Shown here one piece after another: positions 35,638 through 43,200 of a stretch of 50,231 nucleotides of DNA (position 1 is its first letter; each line of letters begins with the position of its first letter). The DNA is from Gammaproteobacteria bacterium. Lineage in GTDB: Bacteria > Pseudomonadota > Gammaproteobacteria > DSM-16500. A program made the position numbers and the translations under genes. The notes below the pieces were generated by a model. It saw only the letters and a list, made by a program, of their open reading frames with translations. It had not been told where the DNA came from and did no database searches. The stretch covers positions 1-50,231 of the forward strand of contig JABDBK010000011.1 in assembly GCA_013288655.1 (NCBI GenBank). Reading direction: 5' to 3'.

Positions 35638-37179
35638 TTAAGTCAATCTAATAAACTGCGGCAACAATTGTCTATAATCATCTTCTGTTACGCATAACCT
35701 AATGCGATTAAGCATGGTACAAAAATATTGATAAGGTTCTATGTTATTCGCTTTGCAGGTTTCAATAAGTGAATAGAGAATAGCCCCCGCTCTTGCACCT
35801 GATGGACTTGCATTAAAAAGCCAATTTTTTCGTCCCAATGCAAAAGGTCTTATGGCATTTTCGATAAGATTGTTATCAATCTCGAGACAACCATCTAGAA
35901 GATAATGATTAAGCTTATCCCAATGTGCAATGCAATAACGCATCGCTTTACCTATAGCGCCTTGCTCCGAAGTCTTAGGTAAATGATGATCTAACCATTT
36001 TTTAAATGCTGCAAGTATAAGTACTGATTTTTCTTGACGTAACATGAAGCGTGCTTCAGGCGGGAGATTTCGATCACGTGCATCAGTTTCTATTGCATAA
36101 AGCTTTCGGTAAAATTTCACAGCTTCATGAGCAAGACCTGACGTTTTTTGCCCTTTTACGAGTTCTGCAAAAGGTCGTCTAGCATGCGCGTGACATGCGA
36201 CATGAATGATATTTTTCGTAGTATCAGCCCAATTATAGCCAGAGAATGCATCCGTTTGTATATATCCTTTAAAACCTGAAAGAAACTGCATGGCATGATA
36301 GCCACCGCGTGTTTCTTGATACTCATAGACTATGCAAGGCTTACCACCTCCACCACGATAAACCCACATATAGGATTTAGTACGATCATCACGACCCACT
36401 TCATTTAATACTTGCAAGGTTGTTTCATCCACTTGCACATAGTCATAAGCCACTATTATTTTTTGCAGCAACTTAACTAAAGGTTCACAAATCTCTGTCG
36501 TTTTTAATACCCATCCGCACAAACTGCTACGTGGCATATCAATTTCCATGCGTTGCCACATGGCTTCTTGTCGATAAAGCGGAAGATGGTCGCAATATTT
36601 TGAAATAATGACATGTGCCACAAGCTCAGGTGTTGCTATGCTCTTAGGAAGCAAAAGCGTTGGCATAGGAGCTATTTTAACGTTTTCTTGGCAGGGTTTG
36701 CATGCATACTTGGGGCGTACATGTTGAATGACGCTGACTTTTGCAGGAATATACTTTAATTGTTCGCTGACTTCTTCACCAATTCGCACCAAAGTTTCGC
36801 CGCAGCTACATACTTTCTCAGCTTCACCGATATCATAAACTACTTGTTCTCTCGGTAGATAGTCAGGTAATGGACGGCGAACAGGGTGTTTTTTACGAAC
36901 ATGCGTTTTTACTTCAATGGTATCTTCTAGCTCTGCTTTGACTTCAGGAGGAAGCTCTACACCTGCTTCATCAAATAAGTCAGGTTGCAGAATATTTTTT
37001 TCAGAAGAGGAAGCAAAAAAGCGTTGTTTTGAGAGGCGAATTTCCTCAAGAAGATTGACATATTTTAGCTTATATTCAGCAAGTTCAGATTGGCTTTGCG
37101 CTAAGTCTTGCTGCAAATTAAGAATAATTTTTTCAAGATCATCAGCGGATTTCGGTAAATTTTTTCTTATTGTTTTCAT
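35638..37179 (-). CDS. tnpC: IS66 transposase (TnpC)
   Basis: 513 residues. An N-terminal coiled coil ('LILNLQQDLAQSQSELAEYKLKY'), a Cys-based zinc site (CSCGETL, YACKPCQENV), then the DDE core: Asp in 'YVQVDETTLQVL', Asp in 'IQTDAFSGY', Glu in 'EIDNNLIENAIRPFALGRKNWLF'. Full length and intact. Closely related to but clearly different from the copy at 38266-39792. Confidence 0.93.
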   Translation of the reverse strand: MKTIRKNLPKSADDLEKIILNLQQDLAQSQSELAEYKLKYVNLLEEIRLSKQRFFASSSEKNILQPDLFDEAGVELPPEVKAELEDTIEVKTHVRKKHPVRRPLPDYLPREQVVYDIGEAEKVCSCGETLVRIGEEVSEQLKYIPAKVSVIQHVRPKYACKPCQENVKIAPMPTLLLPKSIATPELVAHVIISKYCDHLPLYRQEAMWQRMEIDMPRSSLCGWVLKTTEICEPLVKLLQKIIVAYDYVQVDETTLQVLNEVGRDDRTKSYMWVYRGGGGKPCIVYEYQETRGGYHAMQFLSGFKGYIQTDAFSGYNWADTTKNIIHVACHAHARRPFAELVKGQKTSGLAHEAVKFYRKLYAIETDARDRNLPPEARFMLRQEKSVLILAAFKKWLDHHLPKTSEQGAIGKAMRYCIAHWDKLNHYLLDGCLEIDNNLIENAIRPFALGRKNWLFNASPSGARAGAILYSLIETCKANNIEPYQYFCTMLNRIRLCVTEDDYRQLLPQFIRLT

Positions 37180-37220
37180 GGCGGTATATTACCAAAACAC
37201 CGCCATTTTTGCGAACTTTT

Positions 37221-37571
37221 TCAATAAAATTGTTCTATTTTCGTGGGTTTTCCTGCTTCCATCAGTGTATATTTATCGCTCGCTAAAAGCCATCTGAAAT
37301 GCTCTTCTGTCATCGCAATACACCCTGTCGCATCACGTGCAAACATGTAACGCCCTTTTTCTAACCGACGGTACCATAAGGTGAAAGCGTTTGTTTCATA
37401 ATAAAGTGCTTTTAATTTATTTCCGCTTTTACCACGGAATAAATAAAGACTTCCATCTACTGGATTTCTTTGTAAAACCTCTGCCACCAACTGACATAAC
37501 GTATCAATTGATTTACGCATATCTACGGGATGCGTGTAAAAAAATATGTTTGTTTTATCTGGAATCAACAT
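37221..37571 (-). CDS. tnpB: IS66 accessory protein TnpB (Orf2)
   Basis: 116 residues with the family signature 'TNIFFYTHPVDMRKSIDTLCQLVAEVL', 'YLFRGKSGNKLKALYYETNAFTLWYRRLEKGRYMF' and 'EHFRWLLAS'. Required together with TnpA and TnpC for IS66 transposition. Overlaps tnpA by 7 nt. Confidence 0.93.
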   Translation of the reverse strand: MLIPDKTNIFFYTHPVDMRKSIDTLCQLVAEVLQRNPVDGSLYLFRGKSGNKLKALYYETNAFTLWYRRLEKGRYMFARDATGCIAMTEEHFRWLLASDKYTLMEAGKPTKIEQFY

Positions 37572-37909
37572 GTTTTAAAAACCTCGAGAAGATTTTTAAG
37601 ATGTGTTGGGTGAATCGTGCTTTGAAAAGTAAAACGCACACCATTGGGCAATGTCATGAGAATGTCACTTGCCATGATGGGTGATTCTTTTAATTTGATA
37701 GGAACGAGCGCTGGTGTTGTTATTTCTGAAGCATTTCTTTGATGTTTAAATACTGCCTTGTAATATGAGAGTTGACTGGCATCAATTCCTTTTTGCTCAC
37801 AAAACGCTTTTTGTGTGAGCCCGCTTTTAGCTTGTTCATCTATCCATAATCGCCATTGTTCATGTCGTTTTGTTTGTACTTCTTTTTGCATTTTTTTCAC
37901 CTTTTTCAA
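37565..37909 (-). CDS. tnpA: IS66 accessory protein TnpA (Orf1)
   Basis: 114 residues: 'HEQWRLWIDEQAKSGLTQKAFCEQKGIDASQLSYYKAVFKH' is the IS66 Orf1 helix-turn-helix, and 'DILMTLPNGVRFTF' the closing strand. First gene of the element. Confidence 0.9.
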   Translation of the reverse strand: MKKVKKMQKEVQTKRHEQWRLWIDEQAKSGLTQKAFCEQKGIDASQLSYYKAVFKHQRNASEITTPALVPIKLKESPIMASDILMTLPNGVRFTFQSTIHPTHLKNLLEVFKTC

Positions 37910-37970
37910 AGAGGAAAAGAATGCATTATTTGCAATTTATAAAATAGATGTATTTGGCAAGACGCTTACG

Positions 37971-38203
37971 CATCAAACAAAAAGCCCTCAATAATAAATG
38001 GCGAGTTTGTTGCAAATGTTGTGGAAGCCAATCAGTCAAGTGGAACTTGCAAGACACTGCATTTTAATATTGTTAGGTACGGTTTTTTATCAAAATTATC
38101 ACAAGCAAGATTATCTGAGGCGCTAGTTAAAGGCGTGAGTCGAGAATTACTTCATCAATCTGATGAGATAGTTGAAAACTTAAAAAAGTTAGAGCGCAAA
38201 TAG
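37971..38203 (+). pseudogene. 3' remnant of an unknown gene cut by IS66 element 1
   Basis: An open frame enters directly from the IS end (no start codon or ribosome site) and reads 'ASNKKPSIINGEFVANVVEAN', then 'KTLHFNIVRYGFLSKLSQARLSEALVKG', ending 'ENLKKLERK' with TAG at 38201-38203. The regular helix-forming composition suggests a real C-terminus rather than chance. I recognise no family. A GTG at 38021 could start a 60-residue peptide but lacks a ribosome site. Confidence 0.45.
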
Positions 38204-38231
38204 ACTAGCTGTTATTAAATATAATCGCATG

Positions 38232-38259
38232 GGTTCAGTTAAAAACATTTAATTGAACC
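38232..38259. repeat. Short palindrome, copy 2 (partner at 34357-34378)
   Basis: GGTTCAGTTAAA pairs with TTTAATTGAACC (one G-T mismatch) around a 4-nt loop. Shares TTCAGTTAAA and ACATTTAA with copy 1. May end the upstream gene fragment or mark a cassette edge. Confidence 0.6.
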
Positions 38260-38265
38260 ATACAC

Positions 38266-39792
38266 TTAAAAAATAAAATTCTGAGGCAATAACGCTAGAT
38301 AATCTGCTTCTGCTTTGCAAAGTCGAATACGATGCAACATAGAACAAAAATATTTATAGGGCTCTACATTATTTGCTTTGCATGTTTCAATTAACGAATA
38401 CAAAATTGCTCCTGCTTTTGCACCACTTGGACTGCCTGCAAATAACCAGTTCTTGCGTCCTAATGCAAATGGACGAATAGCGTTTTCTAATAAATTATTA
38501 TCAATTTCAATTCGGCCGTCTTTTAAATAATTTATTAAAAATTCCCAATTGGATAAAGCGTAACGAATCGCAGTGCCAATCTTACTTTGTTCTGGTGTTT
38601 TAGTGAGATTTGTATCAAGCCACGATTTAAATGTAGTTAAAATAGGTTCAGATTTTTCTTTGCGAAGCTGAAATCTTTTTTCCGGCGTGTAATTATTTTC
38701 ACGCGCTTCTTTTTCAATTTTGTATAATGCACGAAAATATTTTATTGCTTCAGCTGCTAATCCATTTGATTTTGAAGCTTTGATCACATCAGTAAATTTT
38801 CGACGGGCATGCGCCATACAGCCAATTCTGATGATATCATCATTTTTATTTGCAAAGTGGTAGCCAGAATAAGCATCTGATTGTAAATATCCTTTAAATC
38901 CATGAAAAAAATGTTCAGCGTGAAAACCGCCTCGTGTTGGCTGATATTCATAAACAATACAAGGCTTTTCTCCTCCGCCACGATAACACCACATATAGGA
39001 TTTAGTAGTATTAGCGCGCCCAACTTCATCAAGTACTTGAACTGTCGTTTCATCGGCTTGAGCATAATCATAATGAATAATGATTTTTTGTAATAATTTA
39101 ACAAGCGGTTCGCATAATTCTGCTGTTTTTAAAATCCATCCGCATAAACTGCTGCGTGGCAGATCAATTCCTAGACGATGCCAAATGTTTTCTTGTCGAT
39201 ATAAAGGTAAATGATCACAATATTTTGCAATAATGGTATGAGCAACAAGCTCAGGTGTCGCAATACATTTTGGTAAAAATAAAATTGGCATTGGAGCAAT
39301 TTTCACATTTTCCTGACAAGGTCGGCATGCATACTTAGGACGAACATGCTGAATGACACTTAATTGTGCTGGAATATATTTTAATTGCTCAGTGATTTCT
39401 TCGCCTATTTTTGAAAGATGATTACCACATTCACATATTTTATCTTCGTCTGAAATATCATGCACGACTGTTTCTCGAGGAAGATCTTGTGGTAAAGCAC
39501 GGCGAACTGGGTGTCTTTTTCTCTTATGGCTCGAAACTTCGATTTCATCATCTAACTGTTCTTTTAATTCATCAGATAATTCAACGCCTGCTTCATCAAA
39601 TAAATCTGTCTGAAGAATGTTTTTTTCGGAGGACGAAGCATACAGACGTTTTTTGTCGAGGCAAAACTCTTCTAAAAGACGCGCATATTTCTCTTTATAT
39701 GAAGCAAACTCAGCTTGCATATCAAAAATAATTTTGCGCAATAATTCAGGAGAGTCTGGCAGATTTTTTATGTCAAATTTCATGTCGCGCAT
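38266..39792 (-). CDS. tnpC: IS66 transposase (TnpC), element 2
   Basis: 508 residues, same architecture as element 1: coiled coil, zinc Cys (CECGNHL, YACRPCQENV), Asp in 'YAQADETTVQVLDEV', Asp in 'LQSDAYSGYHF', Glu in 'EIDNNLLENAIRPFALGRKNWLF'. Protein similarity to element 1 is high, but many silent and replacement differences show they are separate family members rather than a recent duplication. More AT-rich than element 1. Confidence 0.93.
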   Translation of the reverse strand: MRDMKFDIKNLPDSPELLRKIIFDMQAEFASYKEKYARLLEEFCLDKKRLYASSSEKNILQTDLFDEAGVELSDELKEQLDDEIEVSSHKRKRHPVRRALPQDLPRETVVHDISDEDKICECGNHLSKIGEEITEQLKYIPAQLSVIQHVRPKYACRPCQENVKIAPMPILFLPKCIATPELVAHTIIAKYCDHLPLYRQENIWHRLGIDLPRSSLCGWILKTAELCEPLVKLLQKIIIHYDYAQADETTVQVLDEVGRANTTKSYMWCYRGGGEKPCIVYEYQPTRGGFHAEHFFHGFKGYLQSDAYSGYHFANKNDDIIRIGCMAHARRKFTDVIKASKSNGLAAEAIKYFRALYKIEKEARENNYTPEKRFQLRKEKSEPILTTFKSWLDTNLTKTPEQSKIGTAIRYALSNWEFLINYLKDGRIEIDNNLLENAIRPFALGRKNWLFAGSPSGAKAGAILYSLIETCKANNVEPYKYFCSMLHRIRLCKAEADYLALLPQNFIF

Positions 39793-39825
39793 GATAGCAA
39801 AAAACCTTACTTTTATCGATGTTTT

Positions 39826-40176
39826 TTAACAATAATTGGCATATTCATTTGGTTTCATGGCATCCAATCGTGAGAACTTATCGCTTGCTAATAACCAATG
39901 AAAATGTTCCTGCGTCATTTCAATAGTTCCCTCCGCATTTCTTGGAAATACGAATTTGCCTTTCTCCAAGCGACGATACCACAGAGTAAAACAATTTATT
40001 TCATAATAGAGCGCTTTTATTTTATTTCCCGCTCTATTTCGAAAGATAAACAAATAGCCACTTGCGGGATCCATTTGCAATGTTTCTGAAACCATCATGC
40101 AAAGCGTATCGATCGATTTACGCATATCCGTAGGAGACGTATATAAATATATTTTTATATCATTCAACATCAACAT
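39826..40176 (-). CDS. tnpB: IS66 accessory protein TnpB, element 2
   Basis: 116 residues: 'IKIYLYTSPTDMRKSIDTLCMMVSETL', 'FIFRNRAGNKIKALYYEINCFTLWYRRLEKGKFVF', 'EHFHWLLASDKF'. Same length as the element 1 protein, with many substitutions. Overlaps tnpA by 7 nt. Confidence 0.93.
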   Translation of the reverse strand: MLMLNDIKIYLYTSPTDMRKSIDTLCMMVSETLQMDPASGYLFIFRNRAGNKIKALYYEINCFTLWYRRLEKGKFVFPRNAEGTIEMTQEHFHWLLASDKFSRLDAMKPNEYANYC

Positions 40177-40499
40177 GAGAGCAATGCCTCCATCAATCTT
40201 TTAATTTGGATCGAATCAATTGATGCAGGAAAATAACATTGAAAACCATTAGGCAATACAATTTTTATTTCATCTGATGATTTTGTATCTTGTTTTTTGA
40301 TTTGGACAGGGGAAAATAATTCCGGCTTTTTTAATTTGGCTTGGTCTTTTGCTTTTAACAAACCACGATAATAACCAAATTGAGCTATTGCTATATTTTG
40401 TTGCTTACAAAATTCTGCTTGCGATAAGCCACTTTTTTCTTGCTCATCAATTAATGATTGCCATTTGGCATGATTTGCTGATTTTTTAGTTACATTCAT
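40170..40499 (-). CDS. tnpA: IS66 accessory protein TnpA, element 2
   Basis: 109 residues: 'HAKWQSLIDEQEKSGLSQAEFCKQQNIAIAQFGYYRGLLKAK' and 'EIKIVLPNGFQCYF' are the IS66 Orf1 blocks. Preceded by AAGGAGC before its ATG. Confidence 0.9.
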   Translation of the reverse strand: MNVTKKSANHAKWQSLIDEQEKSGLSQAEFCKQQNIAIAQFGYYRGLLKAKDQAKLKKPELFSPVQIKKQDTKSSDEIKIVLPNGFQCYFPASIDSIQIKRLMEALLSC

Positions 40500-40580
40500 T
40501 TTTTGCTCCTTTAGTTATTTGAAGCAACAGAATGCTAAAAAATTATTAATTTAAAAAGATGTAATTGGCGGAACGTTTAC

Positions 40581-40899
40581 AAATAAATCGGCAGATTTCA
40601 TTTTTATCGACGACGATATTACTATTACTGATGCATGGGTTCTGCACGGACTAACAAAAAAGAAAGTCATTGCTACTTATAATTCTGTTCGATCTTTTAA
40701 GGTTGATATAGATCAATATGATTTAAATATACCAATTTATATTGATTCTGACTTGAATGATGTGATTAAAGGCCAGGAGTATGCGAAGGAATTATATGAA
40801 AGAGGATTTATGCATATTTATCTGGCTACAGGACATCCTAATAAGTTTGAAAGCATGTATTGGATTAAAGGTGTAATTGGTAAAATGCCACCATTTTAA
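40581..40899 (+). pseudogene. 5'-truncated receiver-domain fragment (C-terminus of a hybrid kinase or regulator)
   Basis: The frame comes out of the IS66 right end with no start codon and reads 'SADFIFIDDDITITDAWVLHG', 'LNIPIYIDSDLNDVIKGQEYA', 'GFMHIYLATGHPNKFESMYW', 'GKMPPF', then TAA at 40897-40899. The acidic triplet, an Asp in 'YIDSDL', 'LATG' and a late Lys reproduce the receiver pattern at the end of the kinase at 32494-34374. It is most likely the tail of a similar hybrid kinase whose body was removed by the IS insertion. Too short for the intact fold's partner domains; not expressed as a normal protein. Confidence 0.65.
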
Positions 40900-40942
40900 A
40901 TGGTATAGTTAATGGATGCACCAGCAACTCCAAAAGCTAATT

Positions 40943-41860
40943 TTATCTTGCCAATGCCCATACCATGTTATTTTCATACAATACTTGATTCGTCGGGTAT
41001 GAAAATGTCTTCCAATCGGCTGCGGGTATTTGCCAATACTCTTTTGAATCAAAAAACGGAATGATATTACCTAACAATAATTCATTAACAATTTCAATCG
41101 ATCCCCCATCTTCTCTTGCTATTTCTGCTAGTCTTTTTAATTGGGATTTATTGCGAAAAAGCAAATGTATTTTTTCATTGTCAGAATTAATCATAGTAAA
41201 ATTACCATCTATATGAGTTAAATAAAATTCCGTGATACTATGATGTTGTATTTGTTGTTTAAAAGATGAAAATACATTCGCATCCATAAGAAAGTTGAAA
41301 TCGGGTAGATTAATAATTGTTTTGCTTAATTCAATAAAATATTTCCATTCTAATTCAGATGTAATAGCTTGAAACTTTTCAATGAAGCTAGGATCATCTT
41401 TTCTAATATAAGCATCAACTAATCCGGAATTAAACGCATCAATAGCAATGTTATAATTTTTCTCACCAGTAACGAGCACATATTTTATGGGTAAATGTTG
41501 TATTTGCTTTAAAAAATCTATTCCTTGAATATCCGGCATATGATAATCAATGAATATAATGCTTATGTCTTGATAGCAGGGCTTCAAAATCATTGTTTTC
41601 AACTTTTCGATGTTAATATTAAGAATGTATTGAGATGTCGAATCAGCTACTAACGAACTTTTTTGTAATATATCTAACGCCGTCAATGCGGGTTTATATT
41701 CATTTAGCAGATAATTAAGCGCATCTGTCGGCGATGTATAAGATACCATATTTTTGTTATGCATTTTAAGTAGTATAGTACTTGTAAAAAATGGATCATC
41801 ATCAAGTATTATTTTTCTTGTTGGGTAAAAGCAGACGGGAATAGAATTTAACATGATCAA
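40943..41860 (-). CDS. Response regulator with an extended receiver and a non-DNA-binding output domain
   Basis: 305 residues. Receiver landmarks: Asp20-22 in IILDDDPFF, phosphoacceptor Asp105 in IIFIDYHMPDIQG, 'VLVTGEKNYNIAIDAFNSGLVDAYIRKDD' with Thr and Lys. The distance from the acidic cluster to Asp105 is about 30 residues longer than usual, due to an inserted helical segment (about residues 55-90). The C-terminal half ('TEFYLTHIDGNFTMINSDNEKIHLLFRNKSQLKRLAEIARE') has no DNA-binding motif; from memory this layout forms a family with 'YYLLDSSGSF' wording. Eight nt after the HTH gene, so same operon. Confidence 0.78.
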   Translation of the reverse strand: MIMLNSIPVCFYPTRKIILDDDPFFTSTILLKMHNKNMVSYTSPTDALNYLLNEYKPALTALDILQKSSLVADSTSQYILNINIEKLKTMILKPCYQDISIIFIDYHMPDIQGIDFLKQIQHLPIKYVLVTGEKNYNIAIDAFNSGLVDAYIRKDDPSFIEKFQAITSELEWKYFIELSKTIINLPDFNFLMDANVFSSFKQQIQHHSITEFYLTHIDGNFTMINSDNEKIHLLFRNKSQLKRLAEIAREDGGSIEIVNELLLGNIIPFFDSKEYWQIPAADWKTFSYPTNQVLYENNMVWALAR

Positions 41861-41868
41861 TCCTAAAG

Positions 41869-42327
41869 TTATTTATTATTATGAGTGAAAATTTCTTGTA
41901 GATGATTTATTATTTTTAATAAATTAGTCGTATTTATCGATAATAAAGGCAAAATTTCATCCGAAATGTCTTCTTTTTGTAAGCTTGCTGAGACAGCTTT
42001 TCTGTATCCTTCGATAAGCAATGGTAAAAAATCAACTAAAACACTGCTAATTGTTTTTATGGCGGTAAGTTTATTGTGTAAATCATGTAATAGAGCATCA
42101 TTCAAAGATGGTTGATTATTGAGTGAAACAAGCCCAACTAATTGATCTAGACTAACGCCAAAAAAATCAGCAATAGGTTTTATTGTCGAAATTTGTGGAT
42201 TATCAGTGGCTCCTGTCATCAAGCGATGAATAACAGGTTGCCCTACGCCTGTTTTTCTTGCAAGTTCGGCAGATTTAATCCCCTGTCTAGACATGAGATA
42301 TGAAAGCACTGATGATAAGTTATCCAT
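41869..42327 (-). CDS. Xre-type HTH protein with an H-box-like C-terminal segment
   Basis: 152 residues. N-terminal HTH_3 domain, residues about 4-62: 'VLSYLMSRQGIKSAELARKTGVGQPVIHRLMTGATDNPQISTIKPIADFFGVSLDQLVG'. Then 'LLHDLHNKLTAIKTISSVLVDFLPLLIEG' from residue 79, which resembles the H box of histidine kinases (HDLRNPLTAI-like; His81, Asp82), followed by more helix. A phosphotransfer-like four-helix or DHp-like domain fused to a repressor is my inference. Directly upstream of a response regulator and divergent from another HTH-like gene. Confidence 0.72.
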   Translation of the reverse strand: MDNLSSVLSYLMSRQGIKSAELARKTGVGQPVIHRLMTGATDNPQISTIKPIADFFGVSLDQLVGLVSLNNQPSLNDALLHDLHNKLTAIKTISSVLVDFLPLLIEGYRKAVSASLQKEDISDEILPLLSINTTNLLKIINHLQEIFTHNNK

Positions 42328-42447
42328 AAATTATAAAATCTTTTTAAACTATTAATACATTTAAGCATATTATAAATCTATAAAAACATTGTCAATTGAA
42401 AGAATACAACGAAAAAACTTTAAAAAATTAATACAAATACCTCATTG

Positions 42448-42505
42448 TATGAAAATAGTATTGACAGGTTATGAAAATATAAATATTCTTTAATGCATAT
42501 TTTCA
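42448..42505. promoter_or_regulatory. Candidate operator: three TGAAAATA boxes over the promoter
   Basis: TATGAAAATA occurs at 42448-42457 and 42470-42479 (22 bp apart, about two helical turns), and an inverted copy, CATATTTTCA, at 42496-42505. They straddle the -35 and the start point of the rightward promoter in the divergent region and could bind the neighbouring Xre-type protein. Confidence 0.4.
42461..42489 (+). promoter_or_regulatory. Sigma-70-type promoter of the 42.6-kb gene
   Basis: TTGACA (42461-42466), 17-nt spacer, TATTCT (42484-42489). Start of transcription would be near 42496, leaving a leader of about 90 nt before the gene. Confidence 0.55.
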
Positions 42506-42587
42506 ATTTTTTAAAGAATACACCAACCAGCACAAGAAAATATTATATTTTAGTTTTTTAACATTCAAATGCTTTATGGAGGAAGAT

Positions 42588-43019
42588 GTGTCAAAAGTGG
42601 ATCTAGTTTGTTGTTTGTTAGGCCCTACTCCTACGTTATACCCATCTGAAAAAAAATTATTGGAAATCAAGCTTTTTTCTCACATTTGCAGTGAATTAAC
42701 AAAGATTTTTAATTCTCGATACTCGGAATTTCAACGTCTAATTAAATTTAGTCATTATCAGGAGGATAGCATGTGCAACATACAATTTATGCAAGAAATA
42801 ATTAAAGATATTTTGTCTACTAATGAATATTCGCTCACAGGTATTGCAACGCACACACAAATACCGGAAGAAATACTTACTGATTTAATTATTGGGATAA
42901 ATAACAATCCAACTTTTGAATCTTCAAAGAAAATTTTTGAACTACATATTAGCGTAAGACCAAAGTTATATGATGAAATAATGAAGAAAATTGCATTTGA
43001 ATATCTGAATTCCAATTAA
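42588..43019 (+). CDS. Helix-turn-helix-like protein of unknown function
   Basis: 143 residues from GTG 42588 (GGAGGA ends 4-5 nt upstream); an in-frame ATG at 42576 adds four residues but has no ribosome site. N-terminal half helical, with two adjacent Cys (VCCLLG). The C-terminal half 'ILSTNEYSLTGIATHTQIPEEILTDLIIGINNNPTFESSKKIFELHISVRPKLYDEIMKKI' reads like an Xre-style HTH (skip-helix spacing, then a partner helix). Divergent from the HTH/response-regulator pair across a 250-bp AT-rich gap holding the promoter and repeats described separately. Confidence 0.6.
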   Translation: MSKVDLVCCLLGPTPTLYPSEKKLLEIKLFSHICSELTKIFNSRYSEFQRLIKFSHYQEDSMCNIQFMQEIIKDILSTNEYSLTGIATHTQIPEEILTDLIIGINNNPTFESSKKIFELHISVRPKLYDEIMKKIAFEYLNSN

Positions 43020-43105
43020 AAATTTCATAACTTCCCAAGTGCCCTCGTTGCGACCCAGCGCTTTTTTTATAAAAAATGTGCAGATCACCAACACCCTCAC
43101 CTTCC

Positions 43106-43144
43106 CCCCTCTCCCTGCGCATGAAAAGCGCGCAGGGAGAGGGG
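43106..43144. repeat. Strong hairpin within a repeat block
   Basis: CCCCTCTCCCTGCGC (43106-43120) pairs perfectly with GCGCAGGGAGAGGGG (43130-43144), 9-nt loop. Sits between the convergent 42.6-kb gene and dapB and may end both transcripts. Partly shared with the repeat at 11061-11104. Confidence 0.7.
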
Positions 43145-43200
43145 AGCTCACAGCAAAAAATTTGTGGAGATATCTCAGAGCGCAGCGTGCCCACCCTACA
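43136..43200 (-). repeat. Dispersed repeat composite: 44-bp repeat copy 2 plus end of the CCCACCCTACA repeat
   Basis: 43136-43181 is the reverse complement of 11061-11104 with a few mismatches. It runs straight into GCAGCGTGCCCACCCTACA (43182-43200), the end of the repeat family also seen at 5648-5690 and 18310-18389. The junction suggests one element inserted in, or recombined with, the other. Confidence 0.65.

Larger units (their letters stand above)
35607..37970 (-). mobile_element. IS66-family insertion sequence, element 1
   Basis: Complete IS66 layout on the minus strand: tnpA, tnpB, tnpC. The right end is GTATTTGGCAAGACGCTTAC (37950-37969), whose complement begins GTAAGCG as expected for the family. 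The left end TAAAAGCTCGCCAATTTAC (35608-35626) is a weaker match. I could not find an 8-bp target duplication, so the boundaries may have been rearranged. Confidence 0.8.
38266..40580 (-). mobile_element. IS66-family insertion sequence, element 2
   Basis: tnpA-tnpB-tnpC on the minus strand. The right end GTAATTGGCGGAACGTTTAC (40561-40580) matches the element 1 right end at 16 of 20 positions. No matching left end is visible near 38260, so the left boundary given here is only the tnpC stop. The right end cuts into a receiver-domain gene. Confidence 0.78.

Noticed and set aside
35599-37978. 8-bp target duplication flanking IS66 element 1
   Set aside because: The flanking bases on the two sides do not match; I therefore do not claim a precise insertion.
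40943-41860. Response regulator as the missing KdpE
   Set aside because: It lacks the OmpR-type winged-helix output and has an extended receiver, so it is not a KdpE.
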